In this document: piece after piece, positions 1 through 7,389 of the stretch
Numbering within the stretch: position 1 is the stretch's first letter
Layout: each line of letters begins with the position of its first letter
Assembly: GCA_002306055.1 (NCBI GenBank)
Contig: DBRR01000006.1
Span: 71,410 to 117,755, forward strand
Direction of reading: 5' to 3'
DNA from: Anaerolineaceae bacterium UBA1363
Lineage (GTDB): Bacteria; Chloroflexota; Anaerolineae; Anaerolineales; Anaerolineaceae
DNA: 46,346 nucleotides
Position numbers and translations under genes: made by a program
Notes under the pieces: model-generated
Database searches by the model: none
Told to the model about the DNA's origin: nothing
What the model saw: only the letters and a program-made list of their open reading frames with translations

Positions 1-114
1 GGCTTGCTCCCACCGCTGATTGATTGTGCCGGTGTCGCCACAGAGTGCGGGATATCATATTCTTTCCGTACCAAATTATCCCTTGTAGGGGTAACCCTGC
101 CTGTTCCACTTCTT

Positions 115-134
115 GGTTGACGCATGCGTCAACC
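115..134. repeat. 20-bp perfect palindrome
   Basis: The sequence GGTTGACGCA is followed directly by its reverse complement TGCGTCAACC, so the 20 bp read the same on both strands with no spacer. It lies in non-coding DNA more than 390 bp from the end of the nearest gene. It could be a protein-binding site, a mobile-element end or a cruciform, and nothing nearby decides between these. A looser inverted repeat (GTTAGG...CATCC at about 149-165 against GGATGCCTAAC at 204-214) follows it. Confidence 0.7.
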
Positions 135-259
135 TTCGTCACAATCTTGTTAGGCCGAGGCATCCCGCGTGGGGAGGCTTTGCACGGGCGTCAATGCTAC
201 AACGGATGCCTAACGCGTAGGAATATTCCAGACCAGAGGAGACCTGTCGGTCAACTACC

Positions 260-282
260 GTGCTCGGTCTGGAGACCGGCAC
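260..282. repeat. REP-like hairpin, copy 1
   Basis: A short stem-loop: GTGCTCGGTCT, a GG loop, then AGACCGGCAC, with one wobble pair in the stem. The core CGGTCTGGAGACCGGCACGA is repeated at 428-447, and the same two arms recur at 37292-37347 around a longer loop. Three copies sharing arms, all in non-coding DNA, indicate a dispersed palindromic repeat family rather than a gene-specific site. Confidence 0.65.
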
Positions 283-311
283 GATCGATTTCAACTTACG
301 TGAGGTCAGGG

Positions 312-361
312 TAGGGGCAGGCCTTGTGCCTGCCCTGGGCAACCACGGGGGGTTGCCCCTA
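312..361. repeat. Compound hairpin repeat (GGGGCAGGC type)
   Basis: The outer arms TAGGGGC (312-318) and GCCCCTA (355-361) pair. Inside them are two smaller hairpins: GGGCAGGC with GCCTGCCC, and GGGCAACC with GGTTGCCC. The result is a three-way-junction-like fold of about 50 nt. A related partial sequence (GTAGGGGTAACCCTGCC) occurs at about 85-101. It resembles intergenic palindromic repeats, and no coding function is visible. Confidence 0.6.
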
Positions 362-427
362 ACGGATACTCTTTTTATGTATTCAATCAGTTGATAGAAG
401 AGAATACCTTCGGTCAAAACCCTCGCA

Positions 428-451
428 CGGTCTGGAGACCGGCACGATCGA
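428..451. repeat. REP-like hairpin, copy 2
   Basis: A 24-bp exact direct repeat of 265-288, with the palindromic core CGGTCTGGAGACCG followed by GCACGATCGA. A partial third unit (CCGGCACGATC) follows at about 458-468. It lies just beyond the hydrogenase terminator, in non-coding DNA. Confidence 0.65.
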
Positions 452-479
452 GTTCATCCGGCACGATCAAAGGAATAGC

Positions 480-506
480 AAAGCCGCCCGAAACTCAGGC
501 GGCTTT
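480..506 (-). terminator. Terminator of the hydrogenase operon
   Basis: The 9-bp stem AAAGCCGCC / GGCGGCTTT with a 9-nt loop lies 24 bp beyond the stop of the large-subunit gene. Read on the minus strand it ends in a short T-run. This is a typical intrinsic terminator, although the U-tract is weak. Confidence 0.7.
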
Positions 507-529
507 AAATCACTAATTTTGAATATGCC

Positions 530-1843
530 TTACTTGGTCGCGCAGGCAATGCAGGGGTCAAAGGCGCGCACAACACGCCCCACAGCCCGTTCCAACTCCG
601 CATTAATGCCTTCCGGGCCTACGTATCGTTTTGCTGCAACCGTCAGGGCGCGGCGGATGGCAAGCATGTTGTGGACAGTTGGAATGACAAAGTCAGCGGT
701 CTTGATCAAGCCATTCTCGACCTCATAGCGGTGGATCAACGGTCCTCGCGGCGCTTCGACCAAACCAAAGCCAGTTCCATCCTTGGGGGCGTAGCCAACT
801 TCGGTCTCACCATGTTCGAGGTCACCTTCCAGCATCTGCTGTGCTTTTTCGAGGGCATAGACCAGTTCGATCCCACGGCAGAGGTCAAAGAACATGATGG
901 CGTGCGCCGGCTTGCCAAAGGTCTGAACGAAGCGTCTTAAGTAAGCGTCTGCTCTGGGAGTGCCGAGTGATTCCGTCAGATTGATGCGAGCCAGGCTGTT
1001 TGCGCGCAGGATCTGCCCCATGTAGCTGCTGACGCCTGCATAAGAATATTCGCTTTCGGCAATCTGCAGGTAGGCCTCAAAATCATGCGGGTCAAAACTG
1101 GGCGCTTCGGTGCCATCAGGCTGCATCACGCGCAAGCGCTGGCTGTTCAGGCAGTAATTGTTCGCCTCGGTCGACGCCAGGTAGTGGGTTGGTTCGTCAT
1201 CGCCCCAGGAGCCGATCCGGTCTCCCATTTCCATCGACATCTCCCAGTAGATGTCTACCAATTCAGTCGCAACCGGCAGAAGCTCCTGGATGGTGAGGAT
1301 CATCTGGTCCGCTTTCTCCCTTTTAATGCCGCTGGAAACCCCGCCAATCACAGTTTTGATCGGATGGATGAATTGACCGCCTGCAAGGGTGATCAGGTCG
1401 GTGCCGATCTTGCGAATCTTCAATGCCATCTGCGCCAGCGAGAATTCACGGGCTTTGCCCGCCTCGCTCTGCGAGAGTTCAAACAAGGAGCTGGCATTGG
1501 TGCGGTCGGGCATGGTGAAGATAAAGAGCGAGGTTGCCTGGTTCTGGATGAGCTGACCGAGCAGCAGCACTTCGCGGATATCTGAGGCCAAGGGAGGGGG
1601 AGTGATACCGAAGACGTCTTCCAGGGCTTTGACGGAAGCGACCTGGTGGGCAGTGGAACAAACGCCACAGATGCGCGGTACGATGACGGTGATCTGTTCG
1701 GCAGGCACACCGCGCACGTAATGACTAAAGCCGCGCATTTCCATGGCCTGAAAATCTGCCCTGAAGACTTCATTATCGTAAACGTCGATCACGACACGTG
1801 CATGACCTTCAATTCGGCTGAGGGGGTAGGTGATAGTCGTCAT
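530..1843 (-). CDS. [NiFe] hydrogenase large subunit, group 3-like, no C-terminal extension
   Basis: This is the catalytic subunit that should carry the NiFe(CN)2CO centre for H2 oxidation or evolution. The 437-residue protein has RIEGH at residues 10-14, the N-terminal ligand motif RICGVC (Cys59, Cys62) and the C-terminal ligand motif DPCIAC (Cys431, Cys434). Length and motifs fit the soluble cofactor-coupled group 3 enzymes (MvhA/HydA type). The protein ends DPCIACATK-stop. The residue where the maturation protease normally cuts (His or Arg) is a Lys and is the last residue, so there is no peptide to remove. The start codon shares one base with the stop of the small-subunit gene (TGATG), so the two are translationally coupled. 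No maturation (hyp) gene and no electron-transfer partner is in the window. Family assignment is firm; the exact subgroup is not. Confidence 0.9.
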   Translation of the reverse strand: MTTITYPLSRIEGHARVVIDVYDNEVFRADFQAMEMRGFSHYVRGVPAEQITVIVPRICGVCSTAHQVASVKALEDVFGITPPPLASDIREVLLLGQLIQNQATSLFIFTMPDRTNASSLFELSQSEAGKAREFSLAQMALKIRKIGTDLITLAGGQFIHPIKTVIGGVSSGIKREKADQMILTIQELLPVATELVDIYWEMSMEMGDRIGSWGDDEPTHYLASTEANNYCLNSQRLRVMQPDGTEAPSFDPHDFEAYLQIAESEYSYAGVSSYMGQILRANSLARINLTESLGTPRADAYLRRFVQTFGKPAHAIMFFDLCRGIELVYALEKAQQMLEGDLEHGETEVGYAPKDGTGFGLVEAPRGPLIHRYEVENGLIKTADFVIPTVHNMLAIRRALTVAAKRYVGPEGINAELERAVGRVVRAFDPCIACATK

Positions 1844-2715
1844 CAGAGCATCTTCTCCTTTGTCCGCAGGGGTAGGTCAGCTTCCTGGGTGTAGTCGGTG
1901 AATTGACCGAGAAAGAGAGATAGCCAGGGAGATTCGAGGACGGCATCGATCTCTTCGGCGGGGATATCCGTCATGCGGGCGAAGACACGCCGCAGGTTGT
2001 CGAGCACAAACTTGGGCTCTTTGTTCAGATAGGGGTTGGCAGGTCCGCGGCAGCCCACACAGGCATGCCCAGGACGCGTGCAAAGCGCGCCGCAGCCGCC
2101 GCGGGTGGAGGTGCCAACACAGATATAACCCTGGTTGACCAGGCAAATATCCGGCAGGACCACTCCGCTGCGTGGGCCGGTAATGGAGGTAGGGCGCATG
2201 TCGTTAAGTTTTTGTCGCCCGCATTCCTGGCAGACGATGGCTGCGATTTTGGCGTTTTCGGGATCTTTCAAGGCGGTCATGAAAAGTTGGGGTGTAGGAG
2301 GACAGCCCGGCAGATAGAGGTCAACGTCTACGAAGCGGTCGATCGGATAAGCATTTGGGAGCATATCCGGCAGGCGCAAGCGATGGGAGGCTTTCAGAAA
2401 AGACTCTCGGGCTATGTGATTGCCCTTGAACTGGGCAACACCGCCGGAGAGCGCACATGTGCCCACAGCGATCAATTTTTTGGTGCGGGAGCGCCCTTTG
2501 CGCAGATTATGGATGTCTTCATCCGTGCGCACGCCGCCTGTTACCAGCAGCACTTCCACGTCGTCGGGAATTTTATTGGAAGTGACCACCAGGGGCATGT
2601 ACACCAGTTGAAAATTGTTGATCCATTCATCCGAATTCAGCAGCGAAACTTCACAGCCTGAGCATCCGGAAAGTTGAAGCACGGCAAACTTGGGAAGATC
2701 CTTTGAAGTTTCCAT
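1843..2715 (-). CDS. [NiFe] hydrogenase small subunit with three predicted [4Fe-4S] clusters
   Basis: This electron-transfer subunit of 290 residues would pass electrons between the NiFe site and an external carrier. Cys18, Cys21, Cys87 (GTCALSGG) and Cys138 (LPGCPP) are the ligands of the proximal cluster. A second, Cys-rich half contains Cys162, 165, 191, 199, 208, 212, 219 and 222, enough for two more [4Fe-4S] clusters. This three-cluster layout resembles MvhG or the sulfhydrogenase small subunit and differs from the single-cluster HoxY of NAD-linked enzymes. It is the first gene of a two-gene operon; a TATAAT on the minus strand lies 37 bp upstream. There is no Tat signal, so the enzyme is cytoplasmic. 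No diaphorase or heterodisulfide-reductase subunit is adjacent. Confidence 0.88.
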   Translation of the reverse strand: METSKDLPKFAVLQLSGCSGCEVSLLNSDEWINNFQLVYMPLVVTSNKIPDDVEVLLVTGGVRTDEDIHNLRKGRSRTKKLIAVGTCALSGGVAQFKGNHIARESFLKASHRLRLPDMLPNAYPIDRFVDVDLYLPGCPPTPQLFMTALKDPENAKIAAIVCQECGRQKLNDMRPTSITGPRSGVVLPDICLVNQGYICVGTSTRGGCGALCTRPGHACVGCRGPANPYLNKEPKFVLDNLRRVFARMTDIPAEEIDAVLESPWLSLFLGQFTDYTQEADLPLRTKEKML

Positions 2716-2721
2716 AGTCTC

Positions 2722-2805
2722 ATTTCCACAGTATTGGTTGGGTTATTCACTATTATATCCAGTAATTCCACAAATCTGAGGGCGTTTATCCACAAGTTTT
2801 CCACA
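2722..2805 (+). promoter_or_regulatory. Phased cluster of DnaA-box-like sites
   Basis: Five 9-mers resembling TTATCCACA, all in the same orientation: ATTTCCACA (2722), TTATTCACT (2743), AATTCCACA (2764), TTATCCACA (2786, exact consensus) and TTTTCCACA (2797). The start-to-start steps are 21, 21, 22 and 11 bp, so all sites would face the same side of the helix. The intervening DNA is AT-rich. The cluster sits between the divergent hydrogenase operon and the inositol monophosphatase gene. Site recognition is by eye; a role as origin, DnaA reservoir or DnaA-controlled promoter is inferred. Confidence 0.55.
2752..2757 (-). promoter_or_regulatory. Likely -10 box of the hydrogenase operon
   Basis: On the minus strand this reads TATAAT, 37 bp upstream of the small-subunit ATG. 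No clear -35 box is present at the usual distance. It lies between the second and third DnaA-like 9-mers, so DnaA bound there would cover it. Confidence 0.4.
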
Positions 2806-2878
2806 AAAGTACAGCCGAACAAAAAACAACATACTGCCCTGCGAAGAGGTTGGAGTAGAATTGGACGCTGAGGTGAAC

Positions 2879-3670
2879 ATGGAACCAACATTGGATCAGG
2901 TAGTTAGCTGGGTGAAGGAAGCTGCAAGTATGGCACGGCAGATGCGCCAGGAGGATTTACAGGTACACCATAAGAGCAAGGCGGACCTCGTCACGGAAGC
3001 GGATACAGCCATTGAAGCCTTTCTGATAGACAAAATCCACACCAACTTCCCTAATCACAGCATCAAGGCTGAGGAGAGCGGGCAACATGATGGCGATCAG
3101 GAAGATGAGTGGTTCATCGACCCAATCGACGGCACACTCAATTATGCCCACGGATTACCCCAGTATGCCATCTCGGTCGCTTATGCCTGCAAAGGTGAAC
3201 TCAAGCTCGGCGTGATCGCCAACCCACCGATGCAAGAATACTTTTATGCCGAAGCTGGCAAAGGGTCCTGGCTGAATGGCAAACCCATCCACGTCTCGGA
3301 AACACAAGAGTTGATCGACTCCATGCTCATCACGGGCTTTCGCTATCATCTTCTCGACACACCACGCTCTAATATCAACAACTTCATCCGTCTGTCGCAT
3401 GAGGTACAATCCGTCCGGCGCCTGGGTTCTGCCGCGCTGGACCTGGCGTATGTTGCTTGTGGTCGCGTGGAAGGCTTTTGGGAGATCGATCTTAGCCCGT
3501 GGGATGTAGCCGCAGGTATCCTGTTGATCCGCGAGGCTGGCGGAATCGTCAGCACGCTCCATGGAGAAGGGCATCTTCTGAAAGGCAGCGTGGACATCCT
3601 GGCTGCCAACCCGGTCATCTTCCCAAAGCTGCAAGCCATCCTGAATGAGGAACACGCGAAGCCATTGTAA
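2879..3670 (+). CDS. suhB: Inositol monophosphatase family protein
   Basis: A Mg2+-dependent phosphatase of the IMPase/SuhB family that hydrolyses myo-inositol 1-phosphate or a related sugar phosphate. The family signatures are all present: EESG (metal-binding Glu), WFIDPIDGTLNY (the WxxDPxDGT metal motif) and SPWDVAAGILLIREAGG near the C-terminus. Length (263 residues) is normal. The ATG at 2879 is preferred because GAGG lies 5 nt before it; an in-frame TTG at 2861 would add six residues. The gene stands alone, divergent from the hydrogenase operon. A role in inositol lipid supply would fit the lipid cassette at 27098-28876, but that is inference. Confidence 0.9.
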   Translation: MEPTLDQVVSWVKEAASMARQMRQEDLQVHHKSKADLVTEADTAIEAFLIDKIHTNFPNHSIKAEESGQHDGDQEDEWFIDPIDGTLNYAHGLPQYAISVAYACKGELKLGVIANPPMQEYFYAEAGKGSWLNGKPIHVSETQELIDSMLITGFRYHLLDTPRSNINNFIRLSHEVQSVRRLGSAALDLAYVACGRVEGFWEIDLSPWDVAAGILLIREAGGIVSTLHGEGHLLKGSVDILAANPVIFPKLQAILNEEHAKPL

Positions 3671-3756
3671 TTGTTTAAAATTCACCCGTCGCAGCGGGAA
3701 TTCACAAGCTATTGCCAGTAGAAAAAATCAGCGGCTTCAACTTCTCCCCGAAAGTA

Positions 3757-4845
3757 ATGTTAACGGATATAATCCACTTAACATTGCAAAAGGCGGAACC
3801 CTTGGAGTTTATTCAGGATATTCTCGCAAATCCCGCATTATTGGTGACAGTTATTTTGACTATAGGCGTAATCCTGGTCAATGGCTGGACTGACGCGCCA
3901 AATGCGATCGCAACGTGTATATCTACACGCGCGATTAAACCCAAAAATGCCATTTTGATGGCAGCTGTTTTCAACTTTCTTGGTGTGTTTGTGATGACAC
4001 TGATCAATAAGAGTGTCGCTATGACCATCAGCAACATGGTGGACTTCGGCACGGATACACGAGCCAGTTCGATTGCTCTCAGTGGTGCCCTGGCATCGAT
4101 TGTCATTTGGGCGACTGCTGCCTGGTATTTTGGCATCCCAACCTCTGAGAGCCATGCCCTGATTGCTGGTCTGACCGGCGCCGCGGTGGCCTATTTTAAC
4201 AGCTTCCAAGGGATAAATGGTGCGGAATGGATGAAAGTAATTTTCGGTTTACTCCTTTCCACCTTTGGCGGTTTCTTTCTGGGCTGGGGAATCGCCAAAC
4301 TCCTTGAGCTAATCTTCAAACACCAGGACAGGCGAAGGACCAATAAAATTTTCAGAAATGCCCAGATTGGTGGAGCAGCCGCAATGGCGTTTATGCATGG
4401 GGCACAGGACGGGCAAAAGTTTATCGGGGTGTTCCTGATCGGGATGGCGCTGGCAAAGGGGCAAGCGGTGCCAGAAACCTTTGATATCCCGATCTGGCTG
4501 ATGTTGTTTTGCTCGGTTGTCATGGCACTTGGCACCTCGATCGGCGGTTATCGGATTATCAAGGCGGTTGGAATGGACATGGTAAAGCTCGAGACCTACC
4601 AAGGTTTCAGCGCAGACCTGGCGGCAGCGCTTTCACTGCTGGCAGCTTCCTTAATCAGAGGTTTGCCCGTGTCTACCACGCACACCAAAACAACTGCCAT
4701 CATGGGGGTAGGCGCTGCCAGGCGCATCCGCTCAGTGAACTGGGGAGTGGTGCGGGAGATGGTGCTGGCGTGGGTGCTGACCTTCCCGGGCTGCGGTCTG
4801 CTCGGTTATCTTGTGACTCGTTTGTTGATTTACCTATTCGTTTAA
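3757..4845 (+). CDS. Inorganic phosphate transporter, Pit family
   Basis: An integral membrane symporter that takes up phosphate, probably as a metal-phosphate complex. Both internal repeat signatures of the PF01384 family are visible: NGWTDAPNAIATCISTRA near the N-terminus and GLPVSTTHTKTTAIMGVGAA near the C-terminus, separated by about ten hydrophobic segments. A hydrophilic loop with HQDRRRTNK lies in the middle. The start is uncertain. The ATG at 3757 has only a weak ribosome site. A TTG at 3802 follows AGGCGG by 5 nt and lies 28 bp after a TATAAT at 3768-3773, so it may be the true start (347 residues). The gene is followed after 9 bp by its DUF47 partner. Confidence 0.9.
   Translation: MLTDIIHLTLQKAEPLEFIQDILANPALLVTVILTIGVILVNGWTDAPNAIATCISTRAIKPKNAILMAAVFNFLGVFVMTLINKSVAMTISNMVDFGTDTRASSIALSGALASIVIWATAAWYFGIPTSESHALIAGLTGAAVAYFNSFQGINGAEWMKVIFGLLLSTFGGFFLGWGIAKLLELIFKHQDRRRTNKIFRNAQIGGAAAMAFMHGAQDGQKFIGVFLIGMALAKGQAVPETFDIPIWLMLFCSVVMALGTSIGGYRIIKAVGMDMVKLETYQGFSADLAAALSLLAASLIRGLPVSTTHTKTTAIMGVGAARRIRSVNWGVVREMVLAWVLTFPGCGLLGYLVTRLLIYLFV
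3768..3773 (+). promoter_or_regulatory. Possible -10 box of the pit operon
   Basis: TATAAT on the plus strand, with no convincing -35 box. If used, transcription would begin near 3780, downstream of the ATG at 3757. That would force translation from the TTG at 3802, which has a better ribosome site. Confidence 0.35.
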
Positions 4846-4854
4846 GGAACCTCT

Positions 4855-5475
4855 ATGGCTAAAAAAGATAATAACTACTTCAATATGTTCAGTGATATCG
4901 CTGGTGACGCAATTATCGCTGCACACCAACTCGAAAAAACAGTTAAGAACTATAACCCTGACAAAATCGAGAAGCTTAACAAAACCATGCACGAGATTGA
5001 GCATGGGGCAGACCTAAAAAAACATGAGATGATGAAGATGCTCGTCGCTGAGTTTATTACTCCGATTGAGCGCGAAGACATTGCAACATTGTCTTACATG
5101 CTGGATAACGTATTGGACAACATTGAAGAGGTCTATCAGATGTTCTTCATGTTCAATGTGAAAGAAATGCGCTCGGAGGCTATTGATTTTGTGGACCTGA
5201 TCGTGCGAGCTACGGAGGCGATGAAAGCATGCTTTGATGAATTCGAGAATTTCCGAAAGTCAGATCTCATCGCCAAGAAAATCGTTGAGGTAAATGTAAT
5301 CGAAGAGATTGCCGATTCGCTTTACTTCAAAACCGTGCGTGAGCTTTTCACTAAAGAAAAAGACCCCATGCATGTCATGGTCTGGCTGCGGCTTTTTGAT
5401 GGATTTGAGAGGATCTGCGATGAGTGTGAGGATGTTGCAGATACCATCGGCTCGGTCATTATGAAAAATTCGTAG
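4855..5475 (+). CDS. DUF47 / PhoU-like Pit accessory protein
   Basis: A 206-residue all-helical protein of the DUF47 (Pit accessory) family, distantly related to PhoU. It starts 9 bp after the transporter and is preceded by AAGGA. The sequence shows the amphipathic helix pattern and acidic metal-binding stretches of the family, for example HEIEHGADLKKHEMMKML and a conserved DGFERICDECEDVADTIGSVIMK tail read as a series of short motifs. These proteins are thought to gate or regulate the linked Pit transporter in the cytoplasm. In many bacteria the DUF47 gene comes first; here it is second. Confidence 0.88.
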   Translation: MAKKDNNYFNMFSDIAGDAIIAAHQLEKTVKNYNPDKIEKLNKTMHEIEHGADLKKHEMMKMLVAEFITPIEREDIATLSYMLDNVLDNIEEVYQMFFMFNVKEMRSEAIDFVDLIVRATEAMKACFDEFENFRKSDLIAKKIVEVNVIEEIADSLYFKTVRELFTKEKDPMHVMVWLRLFDGFERICDECEDVADTIGSVIMKNS

Positions 5476-5493
5476 CCATTTAGCTATCCGACT

Positions 5494-5520
5494 GGCGCGC
5501 ATAAGATCATTATGCGCGCC
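5494..5520. terminator. Hairpin between convergent genes
   Basis: An 11-bp perfect stem (GGCGCGCATAA / TTATGCGCGCC) with a 5-nt loop, 19 bp after the DUF47 stop and 14 bp beyond the RNase J stop. There is no T-run on either side, so it may act as a transcript-stabilising or rho-assisted end rather than a classic intrinsic terminator. Confidence 0.6.
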
Positions 5521-5533
5521 GTTCACCAGGGTA

Positions 5534-7171
5534 TTAAACTTTCGATATCGTAACAAATATCAGCGGGCGGCGCTTGGTCTCCTCGTCGATATAGGAGGTC
5601 GCGACGCTCTGGATTTCCTTTTGCAGGTTGTTTGCCGGGAATTGGGTCAGCTTCACCACTCGCTTGCGTAGTTCGCCAAACACCTCCTGGGACTCTTCCT
5701 GCGCGATGAAACCGCGGCTAATGATTTCCAGGTCCTTGAATGTGCCTTTGTTTTTATCCAGCTCAAGGTTGAGCAGCACGACGCCATCCTGGCTAAGCAG
5801 TTCGCGGTCGCGCATGGTGGAACGATCCACATCACCCACACCGATGCCATCCACGAAGACATAACCGCCGGGGATGCGTTCGCCGAGGCTTATCTCGCCG
5901 TGCGTAAATTCAATGATTCGTCCGTTCTCGACCAGTGCGATTTGTTCCTCTTCCATGCCCACTTCGAGTGCCAGGCGTTTGTGTTGCTTGAGCATGCGCA
6001 TTTCTCCGTGGACGGGGATAAGGTAACGCGGCTTTACGAGATGCAGCAGCAGTTTCATTTCTTCCTGGCTGGCATGTCCTGAGACGTGCACAGGCATAAT
6101 TGCTTCATAAACGACCTCTGCGCCTTGCTCCATCAGGCGGTTGACGGCGCGGTAGACGAGCTCTTCGTTGCCGGGGATGGGGTGCGAAGAAAGCACGATC
6201 GTGTCGCTTTCTTTGACGCCGAAGCGGTGGTTGGTGCCATTAGCCAGCCGACCAAGTATGGAAGTCGGCTCGCCTTGGGACCCGGTTACCAGCAGCACCA
6301 CTTTTCCGTCTGGCATGGAAAGCGCCTGATCTGTGGAAACAACAAGTTTCTCGTCATAATTTAGATAGCCAAGTTCTTTGGCAATCCGGACGTTATCGGT
6401 CATGCTGAGACCCACAAAGCTGACCTTGCGATCATGTCTTTTCGCGGTATCCAATACCTGCTGCATACGCGAAATCAGGGATGCGAAGGTGGCAATGATA
6501 ATCCGACCCTTAGCCTGGTAGAAAACCTTGTCAAAGGCGTCATTGATCACGCGCTCCGAAGCTGTCCAACCCGGGCGTTCAGCGTTGGTGGAATCAGCCA
6601 GCAGCGCGAGCACGCCTCTGCGAGCAAACTCTGCCAGTTTACTGTAGTCGGTGGGGCGACCGTCAATGGGGGTATGGTCGAACTTGTAGTCGCCGGTGTG
6701 AACGATAAGACCGGCAGGGGTATCGATTCCCAAGCCGACGCCATCGGGAATGGAGTGGCAGACATGGAAAAAGTCGACCTTGAATGGGCCGATTTGCACC
6801 GATTCGCCTGCCTGGACGTCGATCAACTTGGGTTCAACTTTCATCCCGCGCCGATTTAGCTTGTTTTTGATCAAGCCATTGGTGAGGGGTGTGGCATAGA
6901 CTGGCGCGTTCACATATTCAAGCAGGTGACCTATGGCGCCAGTATGGTCTTCGTGACCGTGGGTGATGACAATGCCTTTCACCTGGTTGGCTCGCTGTTT
7001 GACATATTCAAAATCGGGAATGATGTAATCAATGCCGATCATGTCATTATCTGGGAACATCATGCCAGCATCCACAATCAGGATTTGCTGATTGTATTCA
7101 TAGACTGTCATGTTTTTGCCCACCTCGCCCAGACCTCCGAGGGGGATAATACGTAATGTTTTTTTACTCAT
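5534..7171 (-). CDS. rnj: Ribonuclease J
   Basis: A metallo-beta-lactamase/beta-CASP ribonuclease with 5'-3' exonuclease and endonuclease activity in mRNA decay and rRNA maturation. The 545-residue protein carries the zinc motif HGHEDH at residues 71-76. The distal ligand histidine of the lactamase fold lies in CHSIPDGVGL, followed by HTGDYKFD. The beta-CASP region contains GSQGEP and the C-terminal HVSGHASQEEM histidine motif. A C-terminal oligomerisation domain is present, so the protein is full length. It is monocistronic, converging on the pit operon. A TATAAT on the minus strand at 7240-7235 may be its -10 box. The leader contains a small CCGGC/GCCGG hairpin at 7196-7209. Confidence 0.95.
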   Translation of the reverse strand: MSKKTLRIIPLGGLGEVGKNMTVYEYNQQILIVDAGMMFPDNDMIGIDYIIPDFEYVKQRANQVKGIVITHGHEDHTGAIGHLLEYVNAPVYATPLTNGLIKNKLNRRGMKVEPKLIDVQAGESVQIGPFKVDFFHVCHSIPDGVGLGIDTPAGLIVHTGDYKFDHTPIDGRPTDYSKLAEFARRGVLALLADSTNAERPGWTASERVINDAFDKVFYQAKGRIIIATFASLISRMQQVLDTAKRHDRKVSFVGLSMTDNVRIAKELGYLNYDEKLVVSTDQALSMPDGKVVLLVTGSQGEPTSILGRLANGTNHRFGVKESDTIVLSSHPIPGNEELVYRAVNRLMEQGAEVVYEAIMPVHVSGHASQEEMKLLLHLVKPRYLIPVHGEMRMLKQHKRLALEVGMEEEQIALVENGRIIEFTHGEISLGERIPGGYVFVDGIGVGDVDRSTMRDRELLSQDGVVLLNLELDKNKGTFKDLEIISRGFIAQEESQEVFGELRKRVVKLTQFPANNLQKEIQSVATSYIDEETKRRPLIFVTISKV

Positions 7172-7389
7172 AATTCTTTACCTAACATAATAAACCGGCT
7201 GATGCCGGGAAATTTTTCCTTATTTGTATAATGGATTATACCCTGAAATCATTTTGAAAACGGAGGTTGTGTAATAAATACCGTCTTTCAGGCTGATTCA
7301 TACAGATTATATACATAGTTTTGACCAATCTCTAATATAAAGAACTTAAATTGGAAGCATAAATAAGCAGTAACAAAACGGAGGTAGAT

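Noticed and set aside
24..417. Two overlapping open frames (plus 24-314, minus 139-417)
   Set aside because: They cover palindromes and repeats, have no ribosome site and no protein-like pattern.
1085..1585. 166-codon open frame antisense to the hydrogenase large subunit
   Set aside because: It is a shadow of a gene with full family motifs on the other strand. The same holds for the long antisense frames at 2065-2661, 16423-17214, 17181-17861, 19185-20030 and 45445-46290.
7257..7271. Second AAAACGGAGGT followed by GTGTAA, a possible start-stop element
   Set aside because: The spacing to GTG is only about 2 nt and no minimal ORF follows; likely a chance duplication of the ribosome site.
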